Assembly (NCBI RefSeq): GCF_005938675.2
Contig: NZ_VCCH02000026.1
Span: 27,723 to 91,722, forward strand
DNA from: Mycobacterium sp. KBS0706
Lineage (GTDB): Bacteria > Pseudomonadota > Alphaproteobacteria > DSM-16000 > Inquilinaceae
Direction of reading: 5' to 3'
Length of the DNA stretch: 64,000 bases
In this document: piece by piece, positions 63,148 to 64,000 of the stretch
Layout: every line of letters starts with the position of its first letter
How positions within the stretch are numbered: the first letter of the stretch is position 1
Made by a program: the position numbers and the translations under genes
Notes under the pieces: model-generated
Database searches by the model: none
Told to the model about the DNA's origin: nothing
The model's input: only the letters and a program-made list of their open reading frames with translations

Positions 63148-64000
63148 ATGCCCGCCAAGATCCCCGCGACCGTCGTCACCGGCTTCCTCGGCGCCGGCAA
63201 GACCACGCTGATCCGCCACCTGCTGCAGACCGCCAACGGCCGCCGGCTGGCGCTGATCATCAACGAGTTCGGCGATGTCGGCGTCGACGGCGACCTGCTG
63301 CGCAGCTGCGGCGACGCCACTTGCCGCGAGGAGGATGTGGTCGAGCTGGCCAATGGCTGCATCTGCTGCACCGTGGCCGACGACTTCATCCCGACCATCG
63401 AGAAGCTGCTGAACCGCGCCGACCCGCCGGAGCACATCGTGATCGAGACCAGCGGCCTGGCCCTGCCCAAGCCGCTGGTGAAGGCCTTCGGCTGGCCCGA
63501 GATCCGCACCCGGGTGACGGTCGACGGCGTCATCACCGTGATCGACGGCGCCGCCGTGTCCGAGGGGCGGTTTGTTCCAGATGAAGAGGCGCTGGCGGAG
63601 CAGCGTGCGGCCGATGAGGCGCTGGACCATGACAGCCCGCTGGAGGAGCTGTTCGAGGACCAGCTGGCCTGCGCCGACATGGTGATCCTGAACAAGACCG
63701 ACCTGCTGGACGACGAGTCCGTGTCGGCGGTCTCCACCGACCTCGCCACCCAGCTGCGCCCGGGGGTGAAGGTGGTCAAGGCCCGGCACGGCGCCATCGA
63801 CGCCGCGGTGCTGCTGGGCCTCGGCGCCGCGGCCGAGGACGACCTGGCGGCGCGCCCCTCGCATCATGATGCGGAGGAGGAGCACGACCACGATGATTTC
63901 GAGAGCTTCCATGTCGACCTCGGCACCGTGGCCGACCCGGACGCCCTGGCGCGCAAGCTGAAGCCGGTGATCGAGGCGCATGACATCCTGCGGCTGAAGG
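63148..64000 (+). CDS. cobW: CobW-type GTPase/metallochaperone (partial at window end)
   Basis: The first 284 codons are present; the window ends inside the gene. CobW is a G3E-family GTPase thought to deliver cobalt for cobalamin synthesis. Visible motifs: Walker A TGFLGAGKTTL, the GCICC metal motif in ELANGCICCTVADD, ETSGLALPKPL and the base motif ILNKTDLL. A His/Asp-rich stretch (HHDAEEEHDHDD) lies near residue 240. GAGG lies just upstream of the ATG. cobN commonly follows cobW. Confidence 0.93.
   Translation, partial: MPAKIPATVVTGFLGAGKTTLIRHLLQTANGRRLALIINEFGDVGVDGDLLRSCGDATCREEDVVELANGCICCTVADDFIPTIEKLLNRADPPEHIVIETSGLALPKPLVKAFGWPEIRTRVTVDGVITVIDGAAVSEGRFVPDEEALAEQRAADEALDHDSPLEELFEDQLACADMVILNKTDLLDDESVSAVSTDLATQLRPGVKVVKARHGAIDAAVLLGLGAAAEDDLAARPSHHDAEEEHDHDDFESFHVDLGTVADPDALARKLKPVIEAHDILRLK

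Noticed and set aside
1..64000. tRNA genes, rRNA genes, CRISPR arrays, attachment sites
   Set aside because: None was recognised by eye; no regularly spaced repeats and no cloverleaf-like segments were found.

Overview
The window is about 64 kb of very GC-rich chromosome. High GC, dense ATGA-type gene overlaps, trifunctional PutA, an Atm1-type exporter, aconitase X and alphaproteobacterial palindromic repeats point to an alphaproteobacterium, probably of the Rhodospirillales (Azospirillum/Inquilinus-like). The genus is an inference. No rRNA, tRNA or CRISPR array was seen.

Layout. 0-4 kb: an MFS transporter, a DUF4241 lipoprotein candidate and an Atm1-type ABC exporter. 4-6.7 kb: an L,D-transpeptidase followed by a MepK/YcbK-like M15 peptidase, a make-and-break pair for 3-3 peptidoglycan crosslinks. 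6.7-10.2 kb: a minus-strand operon (hexapeptide acetyltransferase, nucleotidyltransferase with an apparent ATT start, metallophosphoesterase), a divergent LysR regulator and a small membrane protein. 10.4-17.3 kb: a complete peptide-type ABC importer with a double ATPase, plus a CocE/NonD-type hydrolase. 17.4-23.1 kb: aconitase X (probable cis-3-hydroxyproline dehydratase) and trifunctional putA.

23.1-27.5 kb is an accessory block bounded on the right by a degraded copy of the putA 3' end. It carries a BTAD/TPR regulator, a class III nucleotide cyclase and two small orphan proteins. 27.5-32.7 kb: an orphan TagO/VasI-like protein, a YeeE-type sulfur transporter, an M3 peptidase and an SDR enzyme. 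32.9-45.1 kb: a large cobalamin (corrin ring) cluster of the cobalt-early type (cbiX, cobH, cobL, cobI, cbiG-cobJ fusion, cobM, hupE, cobK, cbiD, cobA, cobB, cobC). A second cobalamin locus (cobalamin riboswitch, cobU/cobP, cobW) closes the window at 62.3-64 kb.

45.7-51.8 kb is the most foreign-looking part. Recombinase and IS256 transposase remnants precede one AT-richer 1768-residue iterative type I polyketide synthase (KS-AT-DH/TH-KR-ACP), with the size and architecture of 6-methylsalicylic acid synthase and no tailoring genes nearby. 51.9-56.6 kb is a complete branched-chain/amide-type (Liv) ABC importer. 57-60.8 kb is a sugar-type ABC importer. 60.8-62 kb is a fatty acid desaturase.

Palindromic repeats of at least three families lie in intergenic gaps, between genes of two transport operons, and once in frame inside cobB.
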